48,307 bases of DNA, taken from NCBI GenBank assembly GCA_903902325.1, contig CAIUUO010000145.1, positions 1 through 48,307 of the forward strand. The letters are read 5' to 3'. A program made the position numbers and the translations under genes. The stretch is from an uncultured Bacteroidia bacterium. Lineage in GTDB: Bacteria; Bacteroidota; Bacteroidia; Bacteroidales; Prolixibacteraceae. Positions 1 to 8,352 of the stretch are shown in pieces. Every line of letters begins with the position of its first letter. Position 1 is the first letter of the stretch. A model generated the notes under the pieces. That model worked only from the letters and a program-made list of their open reading frames with translations, was not told where the DNA came from and did no database searches.

Positions 1-13
1 CATTTCCCAATTT

Positions 14-484
14 TCACATTCCTTCAATTATTTTTAGGGTCAAGTCAACTTCAAACCCCCGGCTTTGGGCAAAGGCAAGGAGTTTACCGCGTCGGGTATA
101 GGGATCTGTCTCTTTGATGGATTTTGCCTTCGCAGTGAGCAGATCTTTCAAAACCTGATGGTAGGTATTCTCAGGTAATCTGGATAAGGCCTCGCGGATG
201 TACTTTTCTTCTATCTTTTTCTGCCTTAACGTATAAGCCAGCTTTATTCTTCCCCATTTGTTGAATCTGAACTTATCGTTGACGAAACTGTTGGCATACC
301 GTTGCTGATCTATAAACTTATCCTTTACCAGTGAGGCTGTTAATTTAGACGATTCATCCGGGGAAAGCCCCCATTCGCGGCACTTAAGCTCCATCTCATA
401 GCAACATTTTTCAGATCTGCCGCAGAGATCCCTGGCCCTGTCAAGAGCTTCCCGGTAGGTCAATGGTTGCCTGCTAAAATCCAT
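14..484 (-). CDS. recX: RecX family regulatory protein
   Basis: RecX proteins bind RecA filaments and modulate recombination and SOS activity in the cytoplasm. The 156-residue product has the family's repeated three-helix pattern: an N-terminal YREALDRARDLCGRSEKCCYE segment, a central block with DQQRYANSFVNDKF and RIKLAYTLRQKKI, and a C-terminal block with RRGKLLAFAQSRGFEVDLTLKII. This order and length are normal for the family. The ATG at 484 is followed upstream by about 260 bp without a gene, and the stop lies at the window edge, so any operon partner downstream is out of view. RecA itself is not in the window. The assignment is by family pattern and is fairly secure. Confidence 0.88.
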   Translation of the reverse strand: MDFSRQPLTYREALDRARDLCGRSEKCCYEMELKCREWGLSPDESSKLTASLVKDKFIDQQRYANSFVNDKFRFNKWGRIKLAYTLRQKKIEEKYIREALSRLPENTYHQVLKDLLTAKAKSIKETDPYTRRGKLLAFAQSRGFEVDLTLKIIEGM

Positions 485-744
485 GATGAAATTTAAAATT
501 TTTTGCGTTTCTCTCTGCCTGAAACAAAATTAAATATTTTCTGCCGTGATTCCGCTAAAAAAGTTATGTTGAATGACATCGCAATAAATAGCATCTGCAA
601 TCTGTAATTTTATAATTTTGCCATTGGTTCTTGTATGGGCATGTCCGATATCACAGGCATATCCCTGCATGAGCCAAAATAGAATAACAATTCCTGATTT
701 GATTCTTCAACCATCGCATCATCACATCAACACATTAGTTAGTC

Positions 745-1236
745 ATGGAAATCGACAGCAGTAGAATTACCTTAAGGCGAGCAACAATATCCGATATTGA
801 ACTCCTCGTTGAATACCGAATTATTTTTTTGACAGAAGCACAAAATAACCTCGCAGAAGAGAAAAATCTTGTCCTTAAAAATTCATTGCGTGAATATCTG
901 ACAAAATCGCTGGCGGACGATACTTTCGTTTCCTGGATTGCCGAATATGATAACAAACCAGTCGGATTTAGCGGAATGGTTATGCGGGAACAACCGGCGA
1001 ACATAGAAATACCACAGGGAAACACTGCTTATATTCTCAACATGTTCACGGTCAGTGAATTCAGGAAAAACGGAATAGCTTCACGCTTATTTGCAAAATT
1101 AATTGAAGAAGCCAGACAAAGAAATGCAGACAGGATTGATCTGCACGCTACAAAGGATGGAGAACCCATCTACAGACGATTTGGATTCAAGGAGCCTCAT
1201 GACAAAGTCCTTGAATTTATCCTTCCACGCCAATAA
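745..1236 (+). CDS. GNAT family N-acetyltransferase
   Basis: A 163-residue GNAT fold enzyme that would transfer an acyl group from acetyl-CoA to an amine; the substrate cannot be read from sequence. The acetyl-CoA loop is visible around residues 92-113 (NMFTVSEFRKNGIASRLFAKL, an R/Q-x-x-G-x-A/G-type motif), and the C-terminal YRRFGFKE strand-turn is typical. Its 3' end overlaps the 3' end of the convergent mutarotase gene by about 20 bp, which is tight but plausible. Upstream lies a short CATCATCACATCAACACATT-type repeat also found near 14.3 kb. Function beyond the fold is unknown. Confidence 0.85.
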   Translation: MEIDSSRITLRRATISDIELLVEYRIIFLTEAQNNLAEEKNLVLKNSLREYLTKSLADDTFVSWIAEYDNKPVGFSGMVMREQPANIEIPQGNTAYILNMFTVSEFRKNGIASRLFAKLIEEARQRNADRIDLHATKDGEPIYRRFGFKEPHDKVLEFILPRQ

Positions 1237-2119
1237 TAGCCGTAATGCTGTGGCCTTCACCAGGATGCAGCATGATGGAATCGTCGTAGGTATTGGCAGC
1301 TTCGATGCAGACAAAGGTTTGATAGCCGTTATCCGGAAGATCTGCCATGGTCTTGGATGCTTCGATCCAGGGATTCCATACGACAGTAACCCTGCTACCA
1401 TGTTTTGCAACCCGGATATTCCGTTTCCAGCCATCATCCGTTAAAAGGCAATCTCCCGAATGATTGATATACCGGCGATTCTCTTCCTGAGAAATTACAA
1501 GCCTTTCCTCCACCTGTCTGTTATCTGCATCCTTGCCAGGTCCCCAATAATAGTAATGTCCACCAAGACCAACAATACCAATTTTTGTTATATCGCTGAT
1601 ATTGAAATAGGAATGCAGCGCATCGGAACAAACAAAAGCTTCGGTACCTGTGTTTTTGTAGGTCAATGTCAGTTCCAGCGTTTTACCAACAATCAGGTTG
1701 ATTTGAGCCTCGAACTTATTGGGCCAGATCTGCAGGGTATGACGATTGCTTTCAAATGTCAGGATTAACAAGGTTGATCCGTCAGCCAAAACATCTGTCT
1801 TATGAACTTTCCAGTCATTGATCCGTGCAAAACCGTGCAGAGGCTTGGAACTATCAGCAGCATGCGGACCGAACCACGGAAAGCAAACGGGTATCCCTCC
1901 CCTGATAGGTTTGCCTTTTTCAAATACTGAATCAGGACTCATCCACAATAATTCTTTTTGCGATGCAGGGATGAAACTTTGAACATGCGCACCATACATG
2001 GAGATTACAGCTGAACCCAACTTATTGTGGATTTTGGCAACCGCAAAGCCGCCTAGCCCAGATTGAAATTCAACATGTCCCTTTATTGAAAATTCCTGAT
2101 TCAATCGTTTGACATTCAT
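1217..2119 (-). CDS. yeaD: D-hexose-6-phosphate mutarotase (aldose 1-epimerase family)
   Basis: Catalyses alpha/beta anomer interconversion of glucose-6-phosphate-like sugars in the cytoplasm. The 300-residue length and the motif series fit the YeaD branch rather than GalM: GAHVQSF, IRGGIPVCFPWFGPH, PLHGFAR (catalytic His), SDALHSYFNISD and the late VCIEAAN (catalytic Glu). The gene stands alone on the minus strand with its ATG at 2119 and overlaps the convergent GNAT gene at its stop. Several plus-strand open frames inside it are shadows. Expected to be housekeeping carbohydrate metabolism. Confidence 0.9.
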   Translation of the reverse strand: MNVKRLNQEFSIKGHVEFQSGLGGFAVAKIHNKLGSAVISMYGAHVQSFIPASQKELLWMSPDSVFEKGKPIRGGIPVCFPWFGPHAADSSKPLHGFARINDWKVHKTDVLADGSTLLILTFESNRHTLQIWPNKFEAQINLIVGKTLELTLTYKNTGTEAFVCSDALHSYFNISDITKIGIVGLGGHYYYWGPGKDADNRQVEERLVISQEENRRYINHSGDCLLTDDGWKRNIRVAKHGSRVTVVWNPWIEASKTMADLPDNGYQTFVCIEAANTYDDSIMLHPGEGHSITAIIGVEG

Positions 2120-2271
2120 AATATTGCATTAAGTTAGTGTTTTACAATTCTCCCGGTGGAAACCAAACATGCTGGGTTTGGCAACAAAATAATATGCAAT
2201 ATAGCGATTATTATGAATCGACTCTGATACATTGAACAGGTAAGTTTAATAAATTTACATCCAGAAAATCT

Positions 2272-2289
2272 TTTGCTGTGCACAGCAAA
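2272..2289. promoter_or_regulatory. 18-bp perfect palindrome upstream of the lipoprotein/YgiC unit
   Basis: TTTGCTGTG followed immediately by CACAGCAAA, a perfect two-fold symmetric site with no spacer. It lies about 82 bp upstream of the lipoprotein start at 2372 and about 150 bp from the divergent mutarotase start. The symmetry and intergenic position suggest a dimeric regulator's operator. No regulator for it is evident in the window, so the role is inferred. Confidence 0.45.
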
Positions 2290-2371
2290 TTATCTAAATC
2301 AAGTAATTGTTCCGATTTGGAAATCTGCGAACTGCAAAAGATACATACAATAACCTATAACTTTCAGACTT

Positions 2372-2686
2372 ATGAAAAAACCTATACCATTTCTGTTCCT
2401 GCTAATTTTTGTTTTTATTTCCGGTTGCGATGAAAATGAGGTCCAACAGATTTCAAAGGAAGGCGCAGTTGAAACCATCATGAACGTAGACCATCTGGAC
2501 CAAACACATGATATCATCATAACGACCCACAAGGTGTGGATCAAGAATCAGCTGGCAAAAACAATCATCTATAAGGATACCATTCCTTCACTTGGACTTA
2601 CTTCGCAGGAAGCAGAAAATTCGGATGGGGACACAAAAACCGTATCACTCAAAAAAGATTACGAAGTTTATATTACTGTAAAATAG
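2372..2686 (+). CDS. Small predicted lipoprotein, unknown function
   Basis: A 104-residue protein with a lipoprotein signal peptide: charged MKKP start, hydrophobic stretch, and lipobox FISGC with the acylated Cys at about residue 19. The mature part is a small acidic/mixed domain with a repeated I-x-x-x-V pattern and no motif I recognise. It is followed after 2 nt by the YgiB-like lipoprotein gene and then the YgiC-like ligase, so the three are probably co-transcribed. Likely an envelope protein accompanying that pair; no enzymatic role can be supported. Confidence 0.75.
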   Translation: MKKPIPFLFLLIFVFISGCDENEVQQISKEGAVETIMNVDHLDQTHDIIITTHKVWIKNQLAKTIIYKDTIPSLGLTSQEAENSDGDTKTVSLKKDYEVYITVK

Positions 2687-2688
2687 CC

Positions 2689-3003
2689 ATGAAGAAATCG
2701 GAACTGATCAAACTCGTCCTGGTTGCGGCAGTAATAACCTCGTGCAACAATCAAAAGAGCAAGGACGAGAAGAGGATATTCATGAGGTCGGATACAACAG
2801 CCGATTACTCTCACGTCCGGGGTGGTTTTCACGGGGGATATTTCCCATTCATCCCTTATGGAATGTACATGAACAACCGGTATGCGCGTGCGGGGTATTA
2901 TTCATCCTCGATCCACGAGAGTTCAAATGTCGGAACAAATGCCTACAAGGGAACGGTAGTAAGAGGCGGTTTTGGCAGCAACGCCTTCCATGTTTCATCC
3001 TAA
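2689..3003 (+). CDS. YgiB-like (DUF1190-related) short lipoprotein
   Basis: 104 residues with lipobox ITSC (Cys at about 19). The mature region is rich in Gly, Tyr, Ser and Asn (GGYFPFIPYGMYMNNRYARAGYY) and ends with VVRGGFGSNAFHVSS. The xVxRGGFG tail near the C terminus is also a hallmark of E. coli YgiB (DUF1190), whose gene sits next to ygiC as here. This copy is about half the length of YgiB, lacking its long Gln/Ala section. The gene ends just before the ligase start. Function is unknown in all relatives; the link with a glutathionylspermidine-synthase-like ligase suggests envelope modification. Confidence 0.65.
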   Translation: MKKSELIKLVLVAAVITSCNNQKSKDEKRIFMRSDTTADYSHVRGGFHGGYFPFIPYGMYMNNRYARAGYYSSSIHESSNVGTNAYKGTVVRGGFGSNAFHVSS

Positions 3004-3016
3004 AAACCAGAAAATT

Positions 3017-4156
3017 TTGAAAAGACACACCATCAGTCCCCGTCCGGACTGGCAAAAGAAAGTTGAAAATATAGGATTCGGATTCCATACCCTGGATACA
3101 ACCTATTGGGATGAATCCGTTTTTTATGAATTATCCATGAAGGAAGTGGATACGCTGGAAAAGGCAACCGATGATTTGTGGAAAATCTGTCTGGATGCGG
3201 TTCAGCATGTCATGGATGAGAATCTGTATTCCAAATTCCAGATACCCGATTGGTTCATCCCACACATAGAAGATAGCTGGAACAATGATGCGCCTGCCAT
3301 TTACGGCCGTTTCGATTTCTCCTTTAAAAACGGCATTCCAAAGTTACTGGAATTCAATGCCGATACTCCTACTTCGTTGTTCGAGTCTTCCGTAGTTCAA
3401 TGGTTCTGGTTGCAGGATCTTTTTCCCGGCAAGGATCAGTTTAATTCCATCCATGAGAAACTGATTGAGTACTGGAAATATCTCAGGGAATACCTGTATG
3501 ACGACACCCTGTTTTTTACCTGTATCAAGGATAACCTGGAGGATTTGACTACTACTGAATACATGCGGGATTGTGCGATTCAGGCAGGGTTGGAAACCAA
3601 GTTTATTTTCATCGACGAAATAGGCTGGGATGCCACGAATCCAGTATTTCTTGACATGGAGAATAAAATGATCAAAAATATTTTCAAGTTATATCCATGG
3701 GAATGGCTCATCAACGAGGGCTTCGGAACCAATCTGACCCGCGACAGAAACAAAGCCTTCTGGGTAGAACCAAGTTGGAAAATGATTCTCTCTAACAAAG
3801 CTATCCTTCCGGTTTTATGGGAATTGAACAGCGGTCATCCAAACCTGCTGGAGTCCTATTTCGAGTCGGATAATTTCAAACTGGGAATTAATTATGCAAA
3901 GAAACCTTTGCTTTCACGCGAGGGACAGAATATAAGTCTGGTATCCTATGGATCCACGATAGCCGAAACCCAGGGAGAATATGGAGAGGAAGGATTCATC
4001 TATCAGGAGTTGTGTACTTTGCCGGAATTCGACAAAAACTATCCATTGGTTGGAAGCTGGATAGTTGGTCAGGAATCTGCAGGGATAGGTATTAGGGAAA
4101 GTGATACACTTATAACTGATAACATGAGCCGGTTTGTCCCGCATTTAATTTCATAG
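3017..4156 (+). CDS. ygiC: Glutathionylspermidine synthase-like ATP-grasp ligase (YgiC family)
   Basis: An ATP-grasp ligase that would form a peptide or amide bond using ATP; natural substrates of YgiC-type proteins are not established. The sequence tracks E. coli YgiC: RPDWQKK near the start, LEFNADTPTSLFESS, DQFNSIHEKLIEYW, LFKLYPWEWL, EPSWKMILSNKAILPVLWE, NLLESYFES, KPLLSREGQNISL, YGEEGFIYQE and GSWIVGQESAGIGIRE. I start at TTG 3017 because YgiC begins directly before a RPDWR segment and because this avoids overlap with the preceding gene; in-frame ATGs at 2972 and 2990 would add 15 or 9 unrelated residues inside the upstream reading frame. Third gene of a likely three-gene unit. Confidence 0.85.
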   Translation: MKRHTISPRPDWQKKVENIGFGFHTLDTTYWDESVFYELSMKEVDTLEKATDDLWKICLDAVQHVMDENLYSKFQIPDWFIPHIEDSWNNDAPAIYGRFDFSFKNGIPKLLEFNADTPTSLFESSVVQWFWLQDLFPGKDQFNSIHEKLIEYWKYLREYLYDDTLFFTCIKDNLEDLTTTEYMRDCAIQAGLETKFIFIDEIGWDATNPVFLDMENKMIKNIFKLYPWEWLINEGFGTNLTRDRNKAFWVEPSWKMILSNKAILPVLWELNSGHPNLLESYFESDNFKLGINYAKKPLLSREGQNISLVSYGSTIAETQGEYGEEGFIYQELCTLPEFDKNYPLVGSWIVGQESAGIGIRESDTLITDNMSRFVPHLIS

Positions 4157-4206
4157 AAAGCAAGATTGAATAAGTATACAAATTGTAATAAACAGATGAT
4201 AGAGCC

Positions 4207-5745
4207 ATGAGTAAAAAGTCATTCTGGATATTGACAATTAGTCTGGTAATTGTCAAATTGATCATTCATTTCTTCACAAGCACCAACTACGAACTGCATC
4301 GGGATGAGTTGCTCTATTTCGCGATGGGAAGCCATTTGTCGTGGGGATTTGCTTCTACGCCTCCCCTCATGGCATTTCTATCGTTTATTATCAAAAACCT
4401 ATTCGGCTATCATGAATTTTTCGTGAAGCTATTCCCTGCCCTGGCCGGAGCATCAATTATTATGCTCATTGCGCAGTTCATCAGGGAGATTGGAGGTAAA
4501 TTGTTTGCTGTTTTTACGGGATGCCTGGCATTTTTGATCTCTACCGCCATGCTGCGGTCATCCTCACTTTTCATGCCTGTAATTTTTGAACTGTTTCTTT
4601 GGATGCTATTCCTCTATTTTGTGCTAAGACTGATCAAAAATCAAAATCCGAAATTCTGGATTGGGATAGGTATTTGTTTCGGACTAGCTTTTCTCAATAA
4701 ATATTCAATACTTTTTTTGGGCGCTTCTACATTCCTGGCTATACTTATCAGCGAACACAGGAAGTTACTTTTATCCAAGTATCTGCTTTATGCTGTTTGT
4801 ATAGGTTTTCTGATCATGCTTCCAAATCTGCTGTGGCAATTCAATCATAGTTTTCCGGTAGTGACTCACATGGGTGAGTTGTATAGAACCCAGCTGGTCT
4901 ATGTTTCGAAAAAGACATTCCTGTTGGAACAAATCATGATGAATTTCACATCCATTCTAATCTGGATGACCGGCCTGATAGTACTGATTTTTTCCAAATC
5001 AGAAAAAAAATTCAGGGTTTTCGCCTATCTCTTTTTTATAGTTATCACATTGTTTCTGGTAACCAGTGGAAAGCCATATTATACCCTCGGAATTTATCCG
5101 GTGATGTTCGCTTTCGGGGGATATTACCTTGAAAAATATTTCACCGGAAAGCGTAAAATCATTGCCTTGTTGATCGTAGCCTGGTCATTTCTAACTTCTC
5201 TTTTCTTTGTCCCACTTGGTTTGCCTGTCTTTCCACAGAAACAAATGGAAGCCTATTGCTCATTTTTCTCCAAACACATCTCTCCTGCCCCCATGAGAAA
5301 TGAACAAAATAGTTACTATCCGCTTCCCCAGGATTACATGGACATGACAGGATGGGAGGAACTGGCAGGTTTGGCATCGGTAGCCTATAATCAATTGGAT
5401 AGCCTTCAAAAAAAAGATTGCATCATATATGCCAATAATTATGGTCAGGCTGGCGCTATCGATTTTTACGGAAAGAAATACCATCTGCCTGATGCTGTCA
5501 GTGTCAATGATAGCTTTATATTCTGGGCCCCCGACTCTCTGAATACCCATAATTTTATCATAACAGACAACCGGTTAGGTGATATCCCCAGACTTTTTAA
5601 CAACTACCGTGAAATCGGGGAAATAAATAATTACTATTTTAGGGAAAACGGATTAAAGGTTTATCTCTGTCAGGACCCGACTCCACTGTTAAACGAGTTT
5701 TTTAAAAGACGTATCAAGGAACACAAAAAAATATACAGTTATTGA
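4207..5745 (+). CDS. Glycosyltransferase family 39-like integral membrane protein
   Basis: 512 residues with about ten hydrophobic segments. The N-terminal loop after the first membrane helix carries LHRDELLYFAMGSHLSWGFASTPPL, the D-E and P-P-x-x-A/W pattern of the PMT/ArnT-like GT-C fold family, which use polyprenyl-phosphate sugars to modify proteins or lipids outside the membrane. The soluble C-terminal third (from about residue 360) has no motif I recognise. The stop overlaps the next reading frame by a base or two, so co-transcription with the DUF1801 gene is likely. Donor and acceptor cannot be inferred. Confidence 0.8.
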   Translation: MSKKSFWILTISLVIVKLIIHFFTSTNYELHRDELLYFAMGSHLSWGFASTPPLMAFLSFIIKNLFGYHEFFVKLFPALAGASIIMLIAQFIREIGGKLFAVFTGCLAFLISTAMLRSSSLFMPVIFELFLWMLFLYFVLRLIKNQNPKFWIGIGICFGLAFLNKYSILFLGASTFLAILISEHRKLLLSKYLLYAVCIGFLIMLPNLLWQFNHSFPVVTHMGELYRTQLVYVSKKTFLLEQIMMNFTSILIWMTGLIVLIFSKSEKKFRVFAYLFFIVITLFLVTSGKPYYTLGIYPVMFAFGGYYLEKYFTGKRKIIALLIVAWSFLTSLFFVPLGLPVFPQKQMEAYCSFFSKHISPAPMRNEQNSYYPLPQDYMDMTGWEELAGLASVAYNQLDSLQKKDCIIYANNYGQAGAIDFYGKKYHLPDAVSVNDSFIFWAPDSLNTHNFIITDNRLGDIPRLFNNYREIGEINNYYFRENGLKVYLCQDPTPLLNEFFKRRIKEHKKIYSY

Positions 5746-5747
5746 CC

Positions 5748-6098
5748 ATGGAGAAAATCGCCACCATAGATAATTATATTTCAGGCTTTCCTGAACATAC
5801 AGCCAAAATCCTGGTGCAAATCCGGGAGATTATCCGACACGCAGCCCCTGAGGCAGACGAAGTGATCAGCTATCAAATGCCAGCCTTCAAACAAAAAGGA
5901 ATCCTGGTTTATTATGCTGCGTATAAGAACCATATCGGATTTTATCCAACCGCTTCGGGAGTTGAGGCATTCAGGGATGAATTGGCTCCATACAAATGGT
6001 CAAAAGGAACCATTCAGTTTCCGTTCGACAAACCACTTCCGGTTGAATTGATCACCAGAATAGTTGAATTCAGGGTATGTTCACGATTGAAAAAATAA
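5748..6098 (+). CDS. DUF1801 / YdhG-like protein
   Basis: 116 residues of the DUF1801 (iron-chaperone-like/YdhG) fold: TIDNYISGFPEHTAKILVQIREIIRHAAP, then EVISYQMPAFK, VYYAAYKNHIGFYP, KGTIQFPFDKPLP. The family is small and cytoplasmic; an iron-chaperone role is known for frataxin-like relatives in Firmicutes but not demonstrated for this branch. ATG 5748 is preferred to the TTG two codons earlier, which would overlap the upstream stop. A second DUF1801 paralogue lies at 9721. Confidence 0.8.
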   Translation: MEKIATIDNYISGFPEHTAKILVQIREIIRHAAPEADEVISYQMPAFKQKGILVYYAAYKNHIGFYPTASGVEAFRDELAPYKWSKGTIQFPFDKPLPVELITRIVEFRVCSRLKK

Positions 6099-6109
6099 AA
6101 TAAACAGAG

Positions 6110-6670
6110 ATGAAAACCTGCATTTCCATGCTGAGAGGTATCAACGTCAGTGGTCACCGCATGATAAAAATGGATGCGCTGAAAGCCTTGTACGCGGAAT
6201 TGGGGTTCACCCACATTCAAACCTACATCCAGAGTGGGAATGTGGTTTTCAGACACAATCCCGTTGACCTTTCAGAATTGGAAAAGTTCATTGCCGAGGG
6301 GATCAGAGAGAAATTCGGGTTTGAGGTACCTGTGATTGTCAGAGAGATGGAGGATTTGAAAAATATCATTGCAGCCAACCCTTTTCTTGGGGACAGCAAA
6401 AAGGATATTTCAAAAATCTACCTGACATTTTTATCGGCAAAACCAGACATGGAGCGATTCAAAAAAATGGAGGAAGGTCAAAATTTCGAAGAAGAATACA
6501 AACTCACGGGTAACACAATTTATATCTATTGTTCCAATGGTTACGGGAATACAAAACTATCTACCAATTTCATGGAAAGTAAATTAAAACTGTCGGCTAC
6601 CAGTAGAAACTGGAATACGACCCTGGAACTGTTGAAAATTGCGGAGGAGATTTCGTCCAGGATTGTCTGA
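6110..6670 (+). CDS. DUF1697 family protein
   Basis: 186 residues beginning with the family signature MLRGINVSGHRMIKM and ALYAELGFTHIQTYIQSGNVVF, followed by the two-domain pattern ending in LSATSRNWNTTLELL. DUF1697 proteins are widespread small cytoplasmic proteins of unknown function. It follows the DUF1801 gene by 11 nt, suggesting one transcript. No catalytic residues are established for the family. Confidence 0.85.
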   Translation: MKTCISMLRGINVSGHRMIKMDALKALYAELGFTHIQTYIQSGNVVFRHNPVDLSELEKFIAEGIREKFGFEVPVIVREMEDLKNIIAANPFLGDSKKDISKIYLTFLSAKPDMERFKKMEEGQNFEEEYKLTGNTIYIYCSNGYGNTKLSTNFMESKLKLSATSRNWNTTLELLKIAEEISSRIV

Positions 6671-6730
6671 TCAAATCAACGCATTAACTAAATGACATAG
6701 AAATAATAACCACAATAATCTCTGACCATC

Positions 6731-7210
6731 ATGAATGAGTTCAAAGCCAATAACCTGGAATTGAAATTTCTGATCACAGAATGGGAACCAAAACTATTGG
6801 CGCTTCCATCCGGAATGATAGAAGTCAGGCGGAATTCCCAGGACAGGAACATCAAGCAAATTGTCGGACACATGGTAGACTCTGCCTCCAACAATACCCA
6901 TAGGATCATTCACCTGCAATACCAGCCTTCTCCGCTTGTCTTTCCTGACTATGCCAATCTTGGCATGAACGACCAATGGATAGCCATCCAGCATTACAGG
7001 AATGAAAACTGGCACGATCTGGTAAAACTGTGGAAATATTGCAATCTTCATCTGATACATGTGATTGATTATCTTGACTTGGCAAAACTCGGTAATGTGT
7101 GGATCAGTGCAATGAACGAACATGTTACCCTGAGAGAAATGATAACGGATTATCTCAGGCATTTCAAACTGCACCTGAACGAAATTGACGAACTGATTAA
7201 TCTGCATTAA
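6731..7210 (+). CDS. DinB-like / YfiT-like helical metalloprotein
   Basis: 159 residues predicted as a DinB-superfamily four-helix bundle. The expected metal-binding histidine pattern is present: a first His in VGHMVDSASNNTHRIIHLQ (about residue 45), and late histidines in YLRHFKLHLNEI near residues 146-150. Such proteins include thiol-dependent transferases (bacillithiol or mycothiol S-transferases) and many uncharacterised members. It stands 60 bp after DUF1697; a short CAAATCAACGCATTAACTAA repeat fragment fills part of that gap. Substrate unknown. Confidence 0.75.
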   Translation: MNEFKANNLELKFLITEWEPKLLALPSGMIEVRRNSQDRNIKQIVGHMVDSASNNTHRIIHLQYQPSPLVFPDYANLGMNDQWIAIQHYRNENWHDLVKLWKYCNLHLIHVIDYLDLAKLGNVWISAMNEHVTLREMITDYLRHFKLHLNEIDELINLH

Positions 7211-7275
7211 CGCAGTACAATTTATCCCCGAATTTCGACCTTATCATCTGAATCAACCTTAAATTTAAACTTAAA

Positions 7276-8253
7276 ATGATTTACAATCAATGGTATCTGA
7301 TTCTTGAATCAAAAGAATTAAAAAAGAAACCACTCAGAGTGAAGAGGTTAAATCAGCAACTCGCCATGTGGCGCGATGAAAAGGGACATGTTTGCTGCTG
7401 TGCCGATCAGTGCTGCCACAGGGGTGCCTCCTTGGCCTGCGGTAAACTGAAAAAAGGTCAGTTGGCATGTCCGTTCCATGGTTTTGTTTTTGACAAATCG
7501 GGGAAAGTACAACACATACCAGCTAACGGAATGAACAAAAGTGTCCCGGAAACCATGAAAGTTCAGGCTTACAGCACTTTCGAGCGTTATGGACTAATCT
7601 GGCTCTGGTGGGGCGATGAAGAAAAGAAAACGAAGGAACCGTTCTTCTTCAGGGAATTGGCCGATTATTCATGGTCAAGCTTGCAGGATCACTGGAAGGT
7701 GCACTATTCCAGGGCTATTGAAAACCAGCTGGATGTCGTTCATTTGCCATTTGTCCACAGGACCACCATCGGCCGGGGAGGTAAAACCCTCGTCAACGGA
7801 CCTGTTGTTATCCGTGAAGATGAATTGCTGACCTTTTACGTCAACAATGTGTTGGATGACGGGAAAACCATTCCGCTCAAACCTGATGAAATAGAAAACT
7901 ACCAGCAACTCTTCAGGCTGCAATTTCATTACCCAAACATCTGGCAGAATTTCATCTCGGATAAAATCAGGGCTTTTGCCGCCTTTGTGCCTGTAGATGA
8001 AGAAAATACAATTATCTACATCCGCTATTACCAGAGGATGGTCAATATCCCGTTGCTCAAAGAACTTTTCAATTATCTGGGTAAGATTTCCAGTTTAATC
8101 ATACTTAGGCAAGACAAAAGCGTGGTCGAAACTCAAATACCAATTAAAACGGTAAATAAAATGGATGAACGTCTGATCATGGGAGACAAACCAATCATAG
8201 AATACAGGAAACACAGGCAATTCCTGAAGGAAGGCGCAACCGAAAATAAATAA
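7276..8253 (+). CDS. Rieske [2Fe-2S] aromatic ring-hydroxylating-type oxygenase alpha subunit
   Basis: A non-haem iron oxygenase. The Rieske ligands are C46-x-H48 (CCHRGA) and C65-P-F-H68 (CPFHGF). The mononuclear iron site follows the N-x-x-D-x-x-H-x4-H arrangement with D152, H155 and H160 (ENQLDVVHLPFVH). The length of 325 residues is shorter than classic naphthalene-dioxygenase subunits and closer to the VanA/PaO-like single-subunit branch. No reductase or ferredoxin gene lies beside it, so the electron donor must be encoded elsewhere. The substrate is unknown. It implies at least occasional exposure to oxygen. Confidence 0.88.
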   Translation: MIYNQWYLILESKELKKKPLRVKRLNQQLAMWRDEKGHVCCCADQCCHRGASLACGKLKKGQLACPFHGFVFDKSGKVQHIPANGMNKSVPETMKVQAYSTFERYGLIWLWWGDEEKKTKEPFFFRELADYSWSSLQDHWKVHYSRAIENQLDVVHLPFVHRTTIGRGGKTLVNGPVVIREDELLTFYVNNVLDDGKTIPLKPDEIENYQQLFRLQFHYPNIWQNFISDKIRAFAAFVPVDEENTIIYIRYYQRMVNIPLLKELFNYLGKISSLIILRQDKSVVETQIPIKTVNKMDERLIMGDKPIIEYRKHRQFLKEGATENK

Positions 8254-8257
8254 TAGG

Positions 8258-8330
8258 TGTCGCGCAAAGCACGCAAAGACCGCAAAGATAAAAATCAAAC
8301 TTTGCGTTTCTTTGCGAGCATAGCGCGACA
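8258..8330. repeat. Palindromic intergenic repeat (GCAAAG type)
   Basis: A long imperfect inverted repeat: the left arm runs TGTCGCGC...ACGCAAAGACCGCAAAG, the right arm CTTTGCGTTTCTTTGCGAGC...GCGCGACA. It fills the gap between the Rieske gene and tag. A second copy of the same family lies at 12940-13002. An open frame extending tag upstream through this hairpin is artefactual. Confidence 0.75.
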
Positions 8331-8352
8331 TAAACACTTTGAACAATACCAC

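Noticed and set aside
1103-1768. Plus-strand open frames over the mutarotase gene
   Set aside because: They are antisense to a full-length YeaD-type protein and share no recognisable domain.
8257-8352. N-terminal extension of Tag
   Set aside because: The codons are encoded by the palindromic repeat and Tag similarity starts only after ATG 8353.
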